DNA of 52,797 bases from assembly GCA_902591185.1 (NCBI GenBank), contig CACIZU010000006.1, positions 1-52,797 of the forward strand, given 5' to 3'. The DNA is from an uncultured Pelagibacteraceae bacterium. GTDB lineage: Bacteria > Pseudomonadota > Alphaproteobacteria > Pelagibacterales > Pelagibacteraceae. This document shows, piece after piece, positions 18,339 to 26,303 of this stretch. Position numbers and translations under genes: made by a program. The first letter of the stretch is position 1, and each line of letters begins with the position of its first letter. The notes under the pieces are model-generated. The model worked only from the letters and a program-made list of their open reading frames with translations. It was not told the DNA's origin and did no database searches.

Positions 18339-19080
18339 TCTTTAAGGGCATCATATTATTTTTCAAAGAAATATCTTTACCTCTAGCTTGATATATTTTT
18401 GTTATTGAAAAATCTCTAGTATTAAAAACAAACCTATGATCAAAAACACTTGTAGTTGGCATAAATCGCATTGTCATTGCTCTTCTAGAATTTGAAGATT
18501 TATTTTCATCGGACCCGTGAACCATATAAACATCATGTAAAGATATTTGTCCTCTCTTAAGAATTAAATTTACAGATTTTTCTTCAATATACTCTGATTT
18601 TAATAGTTCTTGATTTAATGTTAGTTTTTCACTTTTATTTATTTTATGTTTTTTAATTTTTTTATTCTTATGTGAGCCTTTTATAAATTTTAAACAGCCA
18701 TTTTCTGAAGTTGCGTCATCTATTGCTAACCAAACCGAACATGTAGCTAATGGTCTTATTGGCCAATATTGTCCATCTTGATGCCAAGGAGTTGCGTGTC
18801 CGTTAAAGGCTGGTTTTGCAAAAAAACTAGAGTTCCATAGTGCAAAATTTTTACCTATTAATTGTTCAATAATATTTAATATTTCATTATTAAAACAATA
18901 TTTTAAAAAACTTTCATCGTGCAATAATACAGCTGGACAATAATTTCTAAATTTTGGAAATTTTTTTATTAATGAAATATGTAACTCTTCTATTTCTAAA
19001 AGATCTTTTTCTGGCATAGTAAAGTTTGGGATTAAATATCCATCTTCATGATATTTTTTAACTTCACTTTCGCTTAACAT
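18325..19080 (-). CDS. Phytanoyl-CoA dioxygenase (PhyH)-family Fe(II)/2-oxoglutarate oxygenase
   Basis: Hydroxylates a small organic substrate using 2-oxoglutarate and O2. The 251-residue protein shows the HxD iron motif in TPWHQDGQYW, the core CLKFIKGSHKN, and the distal histidine and 2-oxoglutarate arginine in VHGSDENKSSNSRRAMTMRF. It is 6 bases downstream of the sulfatase-like gene, so the two are probably one operon. PhyH members are diverse, so the substrate is open. It shares only family features with the second PhyH at 36485. Confidence 0.82.
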   Translation of the reverse strand: MLSESEVKKYHEDGYLIPNFTMPEKDLLEIEELHISLIKKFPKFRNYCPAVLLHDESFLKYCFNNEILNIIEQLIGKNFALWNSSFFAKPAFNGHATPWHQDGQYWPIRPLATCSVWLAIDDATSENGCLKFIKGSHKNKKIKKHKINKSEKLTLNQELLKSEYIEEKSVNLILKRGQISLHDVYMVHGSDENKSSNSRRAMTMRFMPTTSVFDHRFVFNTRDFSITKIYQARGKDISLKNNMMPLKIKET

Positions 19081-19086
19081 TATAAT

Positions 19087-20670
19087 TTACCATACCCCTA
19101 TCATGATACCATCATCCTTAGTATAATCTCTTTCCTTAGTTACAAACTCATCAGTTGCTGCAACTCTATTTTTTCTATCTATTATTCTTTTAAGAAGTAA
19201 TTCTTTCATTTCTTCTCTGATCTTTGAATGTTCTTTTGACCTACCTAAATCATTAAACTCATCAGGGTCATTTTTTAAATCAAATAATTGAGGTTCAAAT
19301 CCTTTATAATAAATATATTTCCACTCATTATTTCTAATCATAAAAGCTCTTGCATCAGATGCTCCTAAATTAAGTATTTTACGAGCTTCATTAAATGAAT
19401 AATCAATTTCACTAAAAACAAAATCTTTCCAATCTGAAGGATTTTCTCCTTTTATTACAGGCATTAAAGAATTTCCTTCTAATCTGTGTTTACTTACTGG
19501 ACTTTCTACTGCATCTAAAAAAGTTGGTAGCAAATCTATAGCTTCTATAAACTTTTTTTCTTTAGTCCCTCTAGTTTTATTTGCATGTTCGCTTGGATCA
19601 TAAATTATCATTGGAACTCTAACTGATTGTTCGTGGAATAATTCTTTTTCTCCTAACCAATGATCTCCATGATAATCTCCATGATCTGAAGTGAATACAA
19701 TCATAGTATCTTCCATATGGCCTGCATCTTTTAAAAACTTAAATAATCTTCCTAAATTATCATCAATTTGTTTAATTAAACCCATGTATCCAGATAGAAC
19801 TGTATTTCTAACCTCATCTTTTGAAAAAGTTTTTGAAATACTGTTTTCCATAAAAGCTTTATAGACTGGATGCTCATTACTTCTTTCTGCTTCATTTCTG
19901 TGAACTGGGTAAAATTGATTTGGAGAATACATATTATGATAAGGGGCTGGCGCCATATAGGGCCAATGTGGTTTAATATAAGACAAATGTAAAAACCAAG
20001 GTTTATCTTTACTTTCTTCTATAAATTCCATAGCACGATTAGTCATGAATGCTGTTTCAGAATGCTTTTCAGGAATTCTTGCTGCTTTATTAGAATTTCT
20101 TAGCCTCCAACCACTTAATATTTCTCCATTTTCTCCTTCTGCTGAATTTGCCCAATCATTCCATGGATTTTCTCCATCGTATCCAAGTTTATTTAACCAT
20201 TCATTATAAGATAAAGTTTTTTTAGAGTTTTTAATTTGATTGTTTGGATGAAGACCATCATCTCTTTCATAAGGTTCAAAACCTGGTTCACTAACTATCA
20301 TTCCAATCTCAGTATCTTTAGTTATACCAAGTCTGCTCATACCTTCTAAATCAGGTCTCATATGTGTTTTGCCGACAACTCCTGTTCTAATTCCTGATTG
20401 ACGCAAGTAATCTCCAATAGTTAATTCACCAATAGGAAGTGGGACCTGATTCCATGTTGAACCATGACTAAAAACCGTTCTTCCTGTGTAATAAGATGCT
20501 CTTGAAGGACCACATACAGGTGATTGTACAAAAGCAGATTCAAATTGAACTCCTTTTTTTGCCAAATTATCTATATTAGGAGTTTTTAAATGAGGATGAC
20601 CATAACAAGATAAATAATCCCATCTTAATTGATCGGCCATTATAAAAAGAATATTACGAATTTTATTCAT
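19087..20670 (-). CDS. Sulfatase-family hydrolase, phosphonate monoester hydrolase/arylsulfatase-like
   Basis: Alkaline-phosphatase-superfamily enzyme that hydrolyses sulfate or phosphonate esters. The 527-residue protein has the formylglycine motif CGPSR with C53, metal-binding D13-Q14 in MADQLR, and FTSDHGDYHGDHWLGEKE near residue 330. Segments such as FLHLSYIKPHWPY and APYHNMY resemble the phosphonate monoester hydrolase branch more than classical arylsulfatases. There is no signal peptide, so it should be cytoplasmic. C53 must be oxidised by a formylglycine-generating enzyme, which is not in this window. It precedes a PhyH oxygenase. Confidence 0.83.
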   Translation of the reverse strand: MNKIRNILFIMADQLRWDYLSCYGHPHLKTPNIDNLAKKGVQFESAFVQSPVCGPSRASYYTGRTVFSHGSTWNQVPLPIGELTIGDYLRQSGIRTGVVGKTHMRPDLEGMSRLGITKDTEIGMIVSEPGFEPYERDDGLHPNNQIKNSKKTLSYNEWLNKLGYDGENPWNDWANSAEGENGEILSGWRLRNSNKAARIPEKHSETAFMTNRAMEFIEESKDKPWFLHLSYIKPHWPYMAPAPYHNMYSPNQFYPVHRNEAERSNEHPVYKAFMENSISKTFSKDEVRNTVLSGYMGLIKQIDDNLGRLFKFLKDAGHMEDTMIVFTSDHGDYHGDHWLGEKELFHEQSVRVPMIIYDPSEHANKTRGTKEKKFIEAIDLLPTFLDAVESPVSKHRLEGNSLMPVIKGENPSDWKDFVFSEIDYSFNEARKILNLGASDARAFMIRNNEWKYIYYKGFEPQLFDLKNDPDEFNDLGRSKEHSKIREEMKELLLKRIIDRKNRVAATDEFVTKERDYTKDDGIMIGVW

Positions 20671-20754
20671 TAAAATAAGGATAACTTAAGCATGAAAAAG
20701 TTTACACTAAAAAAATAACTTAAATAGCTATTCCAACTCAACTTTATTCTGCAT

Positions 20755-21267
20755 TTAAATCTTAAAATCTTTAATATTAGTAGTCTCGTATTTTTCAAAA
20801 GGCATGTGAATCCAAGGAGAACCCTTTAAAGACTCAACAAAATAATCTGGCTTGAATTTTGACTGTTCTTTATGCCAAAGAACAGCTGTTTTAATTTTTT
20901 CGTCTAAATAAAAACCATAAAATAACTCTAACCACTTTATACTCTTAATTAATGTTTTGCCTGAATCTGCAAGATCATCTACGAGCAAAACATGGGATCC
21001 TAGATTTGGAGTTGTTTTGGCTAAATCACGTGAAAAAGTAAATTGTCCTTGTTGATCTAAAATATTCCCAGTGCCTTTTTTATACGATTCAACAGACATT
21101 ATTGCTAAAGGTACATCAAATAAACGACTAAAAATATCTCCTACTCGAAGTCCTCCTTTTGCAATACATATAACTTGATTAAACTTACAACCATCCTCGT
21201 AAACTTTGATGGCTAGTTCTTCAATCTTTTTATTATATTCTTCCCAAGTGATATAAATATCTGACAT
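20755..21267 (-). CDS. Purine phosphoribosyltransferase (xanthine/hypoxanthine type)
   Basis: Transfers a ribose-5-phosphate from PRPP to a purine base for salvage. The 170-residue protein has the type I PRPP-binding loop VLLVDDLADSGKTL near residue 93 and an N-terminal KGGLRVGDIFSRLF substrate region, as in Gpt/XprT-like enzymes. It stands alone between the sulfatase-like gene and the lyase-like gene, all on the same strand. Xanthine or hypoxanthine is the likely base, inferred from fold and length. Confidence 0.8.
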   Translation of the reverse strand: MSDIYITWEEYNKKIEELAIKVYEDGCKFNQVICIAKGGLRVGDIFSRLFDVPLAIMSVESYKKGTGNILDQQGQFTFSRDLAKTTPNLGSHVLLVDDLADSGKTLIKSIKWLELFYGFYLDEKIKTAVLWHKEQSKFKPDYFVESLKGSPWIHMPFEKYETTNIKDFKI

Positions 21268-21306
21268 AATAAAATATTTCTTACTTTATTTTATAAACAA
21301 AATCTA

Positions 21307-21321
21307 CCAACCTGAGGTTGG
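21307..21321 (-). terminator. Candidate terminator hairpin after the lyase-like gene
   Basis: CCAACC-TGA-GGTTGG forms a 6-bp stem with a 3-base loop at 21307-21321, downstream of the stop at 21354. On the minus strand it is followed by TAGATTTTG. The stem is short and the T-run interrupted, so this is only a candidate. Confidence 0.5.
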
Positions 21322-21353
21322 ATTTTAATAAAAGAAACTTTAAAGTTTTTCAT

Positions 21354-22292
21354 TTAATTAATTATACCAACTTTTTTCTTTTTTTTACTTTTTCTAACTT
21401 CATCAAAATACATGATTGTAGTCGGTACTTTTGTGGGTTGGTAAAAATCTTTACACTTATTATATATTTGTATTGAGATTTCATGTTTTACCTTTTTTTG
21501 CTTTAAATTATAAAAAGCAGCTAATTCATTATTTGTTCCATCTTTTTCTTCTAAGCATTTTTCTATAAATTTAAGATTTTTATAATTTAAATACCTAGTT
21601 ATACCAGTTCTATAAATTCCAAATTTTTCATAAACATATTTTTTTGTTTTTGTTGGGCCTTCATAATCATATTTTAATTCTTCATTAACCCAAACTTTAA
21701 AAAAGCCATCTTCTTTTTTTGACCATTTAGCATTAATTAAAATATCGTTCCATTTACCTCGCATGTTTTTTTTGTGAATAAGTCTTTTTTCATCATAATC
21801 TTTATCTCCTATAGTTCTGACAACTGAATAACCATTTATTAATTCTTTAAACATAAAAACAGGTGGGCCCTCTTTTTGATGAAATTGTCCATAATTATTG
21901 CTTAGTGGCCAAAGGTTCTGATGATCTTCTGGAAAATACAAAGACCATGAAAACCAATATTCTCCTTTGGACATGGTGTCTCCTTTTTGATTTGCTGATA
22001 GTTCATGGCGTTCCCTATCACCTTTACAATCACTCCAACCACCATAATCATCTTTTCCACAATCACCATCTCTAACTTCAAATCTTATAGATTTTTTTCC
22101 TGATCTAACGGGATGTCCATCTTTCTCATCAACAACTTGCATTCCATAATCTTTATAGTATTTGCCAGTTAAGCTTTTAGTTAATATTTTAAATCCTGAG
22201 GCAGTATCTTTAGGTAATTTAACTATTGTTTCAGCAAAAATATTACTGGACCAAAACAAAGATAAAATAATAATTGTTAAAAGTTTTTTCAC
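21354..22292 (-). CDS. Exported polysaccharide-lyase-like protein (heparin lyase/PL20-like jelly roll)
   Basis: The 312-residue protein starts with a signal peptide (MKKLLTIIILSLFWSSNIFA), so it acts outside the cytoplasm. The segments RFEVRDGDCGKDDYGGW, RHELSANQ, GEYWFSWSLYFPED and QFHQKEGPPVFMF resemble the concanavalin-like fold of family PF14099, which includes glucuronan and heparin lyases. It overlaps the upstream serine-hydrolase-like gene by 4 bases, making the last gene of a three-gene exported-protein operon. Beta-elimination of a uronic-acid polymer is the family role. The substrate is not known. Confidence 0.62.
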   Translation of the reverse strand: MKKLLTIIILSLFWSSNIFAETIVKLPKDTASGFKILTKSLTGKYYKDYGMQVVDEKDGHPVRSGKKSIRFEVRDGDCGKDDYGGWSDCKGDRERHELSANQKGDTMSKGEYWFSWSLYFPEDHQNLWPLSNNYGQFHQKEGPPVFMFKELINGYSVVRTIGDKDYDEKRLIHKKNMRGKWNDILINAKWSKKEDGFFKVWVNEELKYDYEGPTKTKKYVYEKFGIYRTGITRYLNYKNLKFIEKCLEEKDGTNNELAAFYNLKQKKVKHEISIQIYNKCKDFYQPTKVPTTIMYFDEVRKSKKKKKVGIIN

Positions 22293-23665
22293 TTACCTTT
22301 TTTAATTACTGAATGAGCTATTTTCTTCCAATTAAAATCTCTATGAATAGCTAGTGTTGCAACAATTCTTCCTCTATCAAAATCAATTGTAAATGTTTGT
22401 CCTCCATAACCATCCATAATAAAAATATGTCTTTTCTTCATGCCAGATGGTTCTAAATGAAAAAAACCACCATAGGATTTAGCATTTGTAAAAGCTTCTG
22501 CAGTACTACCATAATCATAATTTTTTTTAATTTTTCTCTCATACAAGGACTTCAAATATTTTCCTTCACATGTATCATTTTGCCAATCATCTAACATTGC
22601 TTTAGCAATTCTTAAATAATCATATCTTGTAACTAGCAATGTACTTGTTATAGCCTTATCTTTTGAAGTTGAAGTTTGGGGCTCAGCAAAAAAAGTATAG
22701 TATTCAATTTTGGCTTTATTTGTAAAAACATCCTCCAGTAATTTAAGAAATTCGTCCTCGCCCGCTTTAAAAATTATATAATTCATGATTAAGTGTGGCA
22801 ATAAATTATTATAAGCCCATTTATTTTTAGATTTTTTTGAATTTTTTAATTCACTTTCCATAACACTTTTAATTGTTCTATTAGTAACAGAATATTTAGA
22901 ATTTGAATTTGCAAATTTATTACTTGTATCCTTTGGAGAAAAGTATTTCTCATCGCCTGCATTCATATTTATTAAATCAATAATCTTTTGATTGTGATAA
23001 AGACTGTTTTTTATTAAAGGCCAATCATTTAATTTTGCATCGATACTTTCAATATGTCTTTTGCATATCGCGTGTCCTAATATATATGAAGCGATGCTTT
23101 TTCCAACTGATTGAGAATGATACCTTGTTTCGTTTGTAAAAACTTTTCCAAATTTATCTTTAGGACTTAACTCATCTACAACTATTTTTCCATCTTCAAA
23201 TAAAAGATAGCTTAGCAATGCGGTCTTTTGCATTTGTTTTTTAACATTTTTATCTTCTCTTAAATCAAATTGAAATTGATATGGGCTTTCTGAAGCCTTT
23301 ATGACGCTATATTTTTCCTTATTAAACCAGTTACCATTCGTATAATTCCAATAATAATAAAGTAAAGTTTCATAATTAGGTTTTGCACCTCTCTCTGGAA
23401 TTTCTGAGCGACCATTATAAGTATTAACATTATAATTACCTATAATTTTTTTATCTTTATCACAATTATTGTAATACCAATGCTGACTAAATTTTTCTAA
23501 CTCTTTACATTTTCCGGTTGGTTCGGCAAATCCAACTTTATAATATTCAGTAAACCCATTTTTTGCTAACCATATATTAAATTCTTCGAAAAGCTCTTCT
23601 TGTTCATTTGCATAAACAGTGGTTGAAAATATTAAAAAAAAAATAACAATTACAATTCTCTTCAC
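22289..23665 (-). CDS. Exported beta-lactamase-fold serine hydrolase-like protein
   Basis: The 458-residue protein starts with a signal peptide ending near TVYAN. The central part carries an SxxK motif (S186-VGK189, in QSVGKS) followed by GHAI and the INMNAGD segment, as in class C beta-lactamase/penicillin-binding-like hydrolases. A late MDGYGGQ motif could be the KTG-box equivalent. It is a paralogue of the next gene upstream, and their ORFs overlap by 4 bases. Possible roles are ester, amide or peptide hydrolysis in the periplasm or on surface polymers. No antibiotic resistance should be inferred. Confidence 0.72.
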   Translation of the reverse strand: MKRIVIVIFFLIFSTTVYANEQEELFEEFNIWLAKNGFTEYYKVGFAEPTGKCKELEKFSQHWYYNNCDKDKKIIGNYNVNTYNGRSEIPERGAKPNYETLLYYYWNYTNGNWFNKEKYSVIKASESPYQFQFDLREDKNVKKQMQKTALLSYLLFEDGKIVVDELSPKDKFGKVFTNETRYHSQSVGKSIASYILGHAICKRHIESIDAKLNDWPLIKNSLYHNQKIIDLINMNAGDEKYFSPKDTSNKFANSNSKYSVTNRTIKSVMESELKNSKKSKNKWAYNNLLPHLIMNYIIFKAGEDEFLKLLEDVFTNKAKIEYYTFFAEPQTSTSKDKAITSTLLVTRYDYLRIAKAMLDDWQNDTCEGKYLKSLYERKIKKNYDYGSTAEAFTNAKSYGGFFHLEPSGMKKRHIFIMDGYGGQTFTIDFDRGRIVATLAIHRDFNWKKIAHSVIKKGK

Positions 23666-25062
23666 GATTTATCCTTAAAAGGTTCAATTAAAAGTTTTTT
23701 AACATTATATTTATACTTTTTATTACTCCAATGAATTGAATTAAGAACAACTATTCGTGAATTTTCCATGTCTATAATAACTGTGTTTCCACCATAACCA
23801 CTCATTCCAAATATTACTTTGTCTTTTAAGCCAGCATAATCCATATGAAACAAACCACCATAAGACGTTCCTGGACTAAACGGAGGATCTTCGTGCTTTT
23901 TACCTTTATTCTTCTTTTCAATTCTTCGTTTATAAATTTCTTTATAATATTTACCTACACAAGTGTCGTTTTTATAATCATCCATTATTGATTTTGCTAT
24001 TCTAAGATAATCATATCTAGATGCAAAAAACATGTTGTGAGCGTTTCCATGTTCTGCTGGATCTTTTAGCTTATTAAAATAAACACTATTTTTAATTCCT
24101 GCTTTTTGAAAAGATTTATCTAATAATTTTTGAAAATCATCTCCAGACTTATGTTTAACGTAATTAAAAATAATGTTGGGGACTAATTGAGTATAATTAT
24201 ATTTTGGCTTAGCCTTCTCTGTATTTCTAAAAAATTTATTCATAGTAGCACTTATTGATTTTGTATCTACATCATATGAATAATCTTTTATGACACCACC
24301 ATCATTTATATATTTATAATCACCGGCATTCATATTTATTAAATCAATTATTTTTTGATTTTTATAAAGCGTTTTATTTAACATTGGCCAATCATTAATT
24401 TCACTATCTAAACTTTCAATGTATCCTTCACAAATAGCGTGACCCAATACAACGGATACCATGGATTTTCCAACAGAGTTTGATCTTAACTTAGTTTCAT
24501 TTTTTACAAATTCACCAAATCGATCTTCAGGTGTAAGTTCATCGATTAAAATTTGATCATCTTGAAAATACAAATAACTTAATATTGCTTTTTTTTGCAT
24601 TTCTTTTTTAACAAATTTATTTTCTTTTACATTAGTATTAAATTTATAAATTTTGCTGGAAGGTTTGGCTTCATATCTACCGAATTGATATGTATTTGGA
24701 TCACCATTAAAATGACTAAATAAATTCTTATAATTATAGTAAATTAAAGTATCTCTATTTTTTGGATCCTTTTTAGAGGGGATTGCCCATCTACCACCAT
24801 ATGTTTCAATCTTTAAATTGTTCATCAATCTCATTTTACCTTCTGGATAATTTCCACATTCTTCATTTAACCAGGCATCACTATTTTTTTTATACAAAGT
24901 GCAAATATCAAATTTACCCCCTTCTCCTCTTAAATATTGAGAGTAGTTATTTTCTAAAAGCCATTGATTGAATTTACTAAAGTCTTGAGTTTCATAATCT
25001 TCAGCTAAAAGATTATTTTGAAATGAAAAGACTAATAGAACAATTAAAAAAAAATTTTTCAT
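23662..25062 (-). CDS. Exported beta-lactamase-fold serine hydrolase-like protein, tandem paralogue
   Basis: This 466-residue protein is the first gene of the three-gene operon and parallels its downstream neighbour along its whole length. It has a signal peptide (first 20 residues), two Cys-rich N-terminal segments, S196-VGK199 in NSVGKS, GHAICEGYIESLDSE, INMNAGDYKY, and a late MSGYGGN. The two copies share motifs but differ through most of the N-terminal 150 residues, so the duplication is not recent. The gap upstream (25063-25251) is AT-rich and should hold the promoter, but no clear hexamers stand out. Confidence 0.72.
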   Translation of the reverse strand: MKNFFLIVLLVFSFQNNLLAEDYETQDFSKFNQWLLENNYSQYLRGEGGKFDICTLYKKNSDAWLNEECGNYPEGKMRLMNNLKIETYGGRWAIPSKKDPKNRDTLIYYNYKNLFSHFNGDPNTYQFGRYEAKPSSKIYKFNTNVKENKFVKKEMQKKAILSYLYFQDDQILIDELTPEDRFGEFVKNETKLRSNSVGKSMVSVVLGHAICEGYIESLDSEINDWPMLNKTLYKNQKIIDLINMNAGDYKYINDGGVIKDYSYDVDTKSISATMNKFFRNTEKAKPKYNYTQLVPNIIFNYVKHKSGDDFQKLLDKSFQKAGIKNSVYFNKLKDPAEHGNAHNMFFASRYDYLRIAKSIMDDYKNDTCVGKYYKEIYKRRIEKKNKGKKHEDPPFSPGTSYGGLFHMDYAGLKDKVIFGMSGYGGNTVIIDMENSRIVVLNSIHWSNKKYKYNVKKLLIEPFKDKS

Positions 25063-25251
25063 AAATAATTGTTGTCCCTGGATTTAAAAGTCAGCACAAC
25101 CAGACTTTGATCAGATATTTCTTAAAGGGTATTTATAATTTATAAATCTGTCAATTGATTTAAATCAAGTTTTAAACAGTTTATTTGATAAATCTTTAAG
25201 ATCTTCCTTCAAAAAAACATCTTTTTGAATTCTTTTAAAATCTGTTAGTAA

Positions 25252-26268
25252 TTATTTAAATTTTAAAGTTTTTGTAGAACCATCTTTATATTTAAACTCT
25301 ACTTCTTTTTTTGAAATAAGTTTTAGAGAAGAAAAACCGTCATAATCTTCAATAAATTTATTAAGATTTTTTCTTCCTTTTTTGCTCATTTTCATACCAG
25401 GAGCATTTACGCCAACATCAATAATAACCTCAGCTCCATTTAAAAAAGCATTTGTATAAGCTTTTACAGGAGGTCCACAGGTCATTGCTTCTGTAACCCA
25501 AATAGGTTTACTGATATTTAAACTTTTTAACAAAGAAGCAAATTCATCAACCCAAAGTTCTTTATCACATTTTCCATCAGGTGTACTTATGTGGTGAATG
25601 TTTGCAATATCAAAGTTATCTTTTATTTTTGGTAAAACTGATTTCCAATATTTTTTATTTTCTGGAAACATGCCTGCTGCACCAGCCATTACAATCACAG
25701 CATCTTTTTGCTTTTCTTTTATAACTTTTGAAGAAAAATTAAAAGTTTCCACAAAATCCTCCTTACTTCCTTTAAAAAACATTTTAAACTCTGGTTCATT
25801 CATTATATCCCAATGTTTTATGGGTTTAGTTAATCCAGGCATATCATTATTTCCATCTCCATCATAACGATCAACTAACTTTAAAAGGAAAGTTTTATAA
25901 TCTTCCATAGAACAAGGTTTGCTTAGATATTTTGTAAAACGCTTTCCAAAAGGACTTCTTGCTTTTTTTCTTTTGCAGGATTTTTGCTCCCAATTTGCAT
26001 GAGGCCAAATAGTAGCTAAAATTGTTTGATTGTGCTCTTGAGAATAAACAACATATTTATCTACATCATCCCAAGTAAAATTTCCTTTTTCTTTTTCTAT
26101 ATGATTCCAGATAAAAGGTCCTGGATGAGGTCTTACCCACTGGCCATCTTTACCTCTCATTCTTTCATCACGCATTTCTGTTAATTCACCAAATCTTGAA
26201 TCAGAGTTTGAATGATTAATTGATAAAATTATTAAAAAAATAGTTAGAAAAAAAATTTTATTTAACAT
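25252..26268 (-). CDS. Exported clan GH-A-like glycoside hydrolase
   Basis: The 338-residue protein has a signal peptide (about residues 1-22) and features of a TIM-barrel retaining glycosidase. FIWNHIEKEKGNFTWDDVD and WPHANWEQ appear in the first strands, the likely acid/base E158 is in WDIMNEPE, and the likely nucleophile E260 is in PIWVTEAM. The pattern fits GH39/GH5/GH10-type enzymes but no single family is certain. It lies between the hydrolase/lyase operon and the Met/Gly-rich gene, all on the minus strand, so a role in polysaccharide processing is plausible. Confidence 0.68.
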   Translation of the reverse strand: MLNKIFFLTIFLIILSINHSNSDSRFGELTEMRDERMRGKDGQWVRPHPGPFIWNHIEKEKGNFTWDDVDKYVVYSQEHNQTILATIWPHANWEQKSCKRKKARSPFGKRFTKYLSKPCSMEDYKTFLLKLVDRYDGDGNNDMPGLTKPIKHWDIMNEPEFKMFFKGSKEDFVETFNFSSKVIKEKQKDAVIVMAGAAGMFPENKKYWKSVLPKIKDNFDIANIHHISTPDGKCDKELWVDEFASLLKSLNISKPIWVTEAMTCGPPVKAYTNAFLNGAEVIIDVGVNAPGMKMSKKGRKNLNKFIEDYDGFSSLKLISKKEVEFKYKDGSTKTLKFK

Positions 26269-26303
26269 TTTATATTATTTTTTATTTTATTGTGGATCTG
26301 ATC

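Noticed and set aside
25063..25251. Riboswitch or small RNA in the gap before the serine-hydrolase operon
   Set aside because: Only weak A/T hairpins are visible, and no conserved motif is recognised.
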